7,011 bases of DNA from Candidatus Poribacteria bacterium (lineage in GTDB: Bacteria; Poribacteria; DTPJ01). The stretch lies in contig DTPJ01000777.1 in assembly GCA_011334435.1 (NCBI GenBank), positions 1 to 7,011 on the forward strand. The letters run 5' to 3'. A model generated the notes under the pieces. It was not told the DNA's origin and searched no databases. It saw only the letters and a list, made by a program, of their open reading frames with translations. Below, piece after piece: positions 5,407 through 7,011 of the stretch (positions are counted from its first letter, which is position 1; the number at the start of each line of letters is the position of its first letter). The position numbers were made by a program, and so were the translations under genes.

Positions 5407-6813
5407 ATGGAAGATTTTAAGGTCAGCGATATTATAAATGCGACCGCGGGGAGTCTGGAGAGGGGAAATCCAGCCACAACAATCAGCAACATATCTACTG
5501 ACTCTCGCACTCTCAAAGAAGGCGATCTTTTCGTCGCATTAAAGGGCGAAAATTTTGACGGGCATGATTTTGTGTGTCAGGCTATTGAGAAGGGAGCAGT
5601 AGGTGTTGTCGTGTCGCGTGAGATACAGGGACTTGGCGATCTTATCAAAAAGCTATCTGCCAATCCCTGTATCATTATCGTCAAAAATACAACTATTGCA
5701 CTTGGCGACATAGCAAGATGCTATAGGGAAAAATTCAACATTCCAATAATAGGCATTACAGGAAGTAATGGCAAAACAACAACAAAAGATATGACTTCTG
5801 CTATACTTTCTGGAAAATACAATGTCCTTAAAAATGAAGGAAACCTCAATAATACAATCGGGCTTCCTTTGACGTTATTTAGGCTTTCCAATGAACATCA
5901 GATCGCTGTGCTTGAAATGGGCATAAGCATTCCCGGCGAGATGTCGCAATTAGTCCGCATAGCTCAGCCAAGTTTAGGTGTAGTGACCAATGTAAGTGCA
6001 ACGCATTTAGAGTTCTTGGGTTCTATTGAAGGCGTTGCCAAAGAAAAGCAGAAACTCGTTGAATTCTCAAAAGACGCGGTTCTCAATGCTGATGACGAGC
6101 TTGTTGCTAAGATGGCTAAGGTCGTCAAAGGCGATGTTATATTCTACGGCATAAAATCTTCTGCTGATGTCATAGCAAAGGACATTGTTCTTGATCAAGA
6201 TGGGAGACCAGAATTTACTGTTTCTATAAAAAAACCTGTAAATGCCGAAGAAAAAATAAAACTTCCTTCAATAGGACGGCATAATATATATAATGCATTA
6301 GCTGGGATCTCTGTTGGCGTTGTATTCGGCGTTGATATTAGCGTCATAAAATCTGCAATTGAATCATATCAACCTATGTCTATGAGGATGCAGAAACTTA
6401 TAATTGATGGCGTTACACTTATAAACGACACTTATAACTCCAATCCAGTATCAATGAAGCTTGCGATTGATTTTTTAAGGGAATTGAAGACTTCTGGAAG
6501 AAAAATCCTTGTCGTTGGCGATATGCTTGAGCTTGGCGAAAAAAGCGACGAGCTACACGATTCCATAGGGAAATATATCGGTGAGACTTGTTCTACTGAT
6601 ATGCTTATTACAGTAGGGGAAAAGGCAAGCATAATTGCAGAATCTGCGATAAAATCGGGAATTAGCGAGGACGTAGTGCTTGTATGCAAGAATAATTCCG
6701 AAGCGTCTGATCACCTTCACAAAATACTTAAAAATGGCGATATTGTTTTAATCAAAGGGTCTAGGGGGATGAAAATGGAGGAGATAGTTAAGTCTCTTCA
6801 AAAAAACCAATAG
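5407..6813 (+). CDS. murF: MurF, UDP-MurNAc-tripeptide D-Ala-D-Ala ligase
   Basis: MurF completes the cytoplasmic precursor by adding D-Ala-D-Ala to UDP-MurNAc-tripeptide with ATP. The 468-aa product is of normal length. Motifs in order are STDSR and FVALKGENFDGHDF in the N-terminal domain, the P-loop GITGSNGKTTT (116-126, Lys123), NNTIGLPLT, EMG (170-172) and ATHLEFLGSIEGVAKEK (about 198-214). The C-terminal part has NDTYNSNP (340-347), VVGDMLELG (369-377) and KGSRGMKME near the end. NDTYNSNP and GDMLELG separate MurF from MurE and MurC. The start ATG lies 3 nt after the murE TGA. No good Shine-Dalgarno is seen (AGAGA at 5386-5390 is about 16 nt away), so translation is probably coupled to murE. 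Together with MurE it forms two consecutive pathway steps. Confidence 0.96.
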   Translation: MEDFKVSDIINATAGSLERGNPATTISNISTDSRTLKEGDLFVALKGENFDGHDFVCQAIEKGAVGVVVSREIQGLGDLIKKLSANPCIIIVKNTTIALGDIARCYREKFNIPIIGITGSNGKTTTKDMTSAILSGKYNVLKNEGNLNNTIGLPLTLFRLSNEHQIAVLEMGISIPGEMSQLVRIAQPSLGVVTNVSATHLEFLGSIEGVAKEKQKLVEFSKDAVLNADDELVAKMAKVVKGDVIFYGIKSSADVIAKDIVLDQDGRPEFTVSIKKPVNAEEKIKLPSIGRHNIYNALAGISVGVVFGVDISVIKSAIESYQPMSMRMQKLIIDGVTLINDTYNSNPVSMKLAIDFLRELKTSGRKILVVGDMLELGEKSDELHDSIGKYIGETCSTDMLITVGEKASIIAESAIKSGISEDVVLVCKNNSEASDHLHKILKNGDIVLIKGSRGMKMEEIVKSLQKNQ

Positions 6814-6822
6814 TTGACAGAT

Positions 6823-6894
6823 TGAGATTTTTTGCTTCGCTCAAAACGACAATCCTGTATGTTGCCCTGAACGAAGTGAAGGGTCTCAACGACA
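6823..6894. repeat. Palindromic dispersed-type repeat between murF and mraY
   Basis: Two related units face each other: 6823-6851 (starts TGAGATTT, contains GCTTCGCTC, ends CGACA) and, in inverse orientation, 6862-6888 (contains GAACGAAGTGAAGGG, ends TCTCA). As RNA, 6823-6843 pairs with 6868-6888 over 21 positions: 15 Watson-Crick, five G-U and one mismatch (C6840/A6871), with a loop of about 24 nt. CGACA follows each arm (6847-6851 and 6890-6894). The GCTTCGCTC/GAGCGAAGC type of repeat is one I recall from intergenic DNA of many bacterial genomes; I could not check for other copies here. It fills most of the 96-nt murF-mraY gap. No T run follows directly, so it is not a clear terminator. Confidence 0.75.
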
Positions 6895-6899
6895 AAGGA
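6894..6899 (+). promoter_or_regulatory. Ribosome binding site of mraY
   Basis: AAAGGA at 6894-6899 lies 10 nt before ATG 6910 and supports that start. It begins at the very edge of the palindromic repeat, so the repeat leaves it intact; a stable hairpin just upstream could affect its accessibility. Confidence 0.6.
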
Positions 6900-6909
6900 A
6901 ACGCCTGTT

Positions 6910-7011
6910 ATGTTTTATTATCTTTTTTTTGAAAAATTAATTGAATTTTTTTCGCCTTTTAACGTTTTCAAATATATCACCTTTCGTTCAATATATGCTG
7001 CGGTAACTGCA
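6910..7011 (+). CDS. mraY: MraY, phospho-MurNAc-pentapeptide transferase (5' part only)
   Basis: The frame from ATG 6910 stays open for 34 codons to the window end. It reads MFYYLFFEKLIEFF, then SPFNVFKYITFRSIYAAVTA. This matches the conserved MraY N-terminus, where a hydrophobic first stretch leads into FNVFxYxTFR and the first membrane helix (E. coli MraY has FNVFSYLTFR). MraY is the integral membrane enzyme that transfers phospho-MurNAc-pentapeptide from UDP to undecaprenyl phosphate, making lipid I from the product of MurF. Position after murF is the standard dcw order. The catalytic aspartates lie beyond the window, so the gene's integrity cannot be judged. Codons 5-7 contain a run of eight T (6923-6930), a possible slippage or sequencing-error spot. 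Confidence 0.9.
   Translation, partial: MFYYLFFEKLIEFFSPFNVFKYITFRSIYAAVTA

Noticed and set aside
6814..6819. Perfect -35 hexamer TTGACA just after the murF stop, as an mraY promoter
   Set aside because: No -10-like sequence lies at 16-18 nt spacing; that region is the GC-richer repeat arm (around TTCGCTC).
6931..6952. A:T hairpin with T run (AAAAATT/AATTTTT) as a terminator after murF
   Set aside because: It lies inside the mraY coding region, has no G-C pairs, and is explained by AT-rich codons.
1..7011. A new multi-gene defence, mobile or metabolic system
   Set aside because: Every open frame with support belongs to the conserved dcw cluster; no accessory gene is present.

Overview
The window is the start of a division and cell wall (dcw) cluster from a diderm-type bacterium. 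All genes are on the + strand, in the classic order mraZ, rsmH (mraW), ftsL, ftsI, murE, murF and the first 34 codons of mraY. TGA and TAG act as stops, so the code is standard. The DNA is AT-rich, above all between genes. MurE carries the DNPR motif of meso-diaminopimelate ligases, and FtsI lacks PASTA repeats, which suits a Gram-negative-type wall. I cannot name the phylum. The G/C-rich palindromic repeats between genes are of kinds I recall from many environmental bacterial genomes, so an uncultured lineage is plausible but unproven.

Layout: 1-162 is a very AT-rich leader with no gene; it holds a 15-bp tandem repeat that could be an operator. mraZ (163-588) encodes the cluster's transcriptional regulator. 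The 281-nt gap 589-869 holds a MITE-like element: inverted-repeat ends, a perfect 8-bp direct repeat on each side, and a block of G/C-run hairpins in the middle. rsmH (870-1802) and ftsL (1807-2082) lie 4 nt apart. ftsI (2134-3867), murE (3892-5403) and murF (5407-6813) follow closely. The murF-mraY gap (6814-6909) holds a second, different repeat that folds into a 21-position hairpin. mraY begins at 6910 and runs off the window end.

How the genes work together: MurE and MurF are consecutive cytoplasmic ligases that add meso-DAP and then D-Ala-D-Ala to the UDP-MurNAc peptide. MraY moves the finished UDP-MurNAc-pentapeptide onto undecaprenyl phosphate to give lipid I. FtsI crosslinks the resulting peptidoglycan at the septum, and FtsL is part of the divisome scaffold that acts with FtsI. 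RsmH methylates 16S rRNA, and MraZ controls transcription of the cluster in the species where it has been studied.

I found no undescribed multi-gene system; the genes are core housekeeping genes. The interesting material is non-coding: two unrelated repeat insertions, each ending just upstream of a gene's ribosome binding site, and a possible non-canonical MraZ operator. Start sites for ftsI and murE are placed at internal ATG codons with good Shine-Dalgarno sequences rather than at upstream TTG codons.
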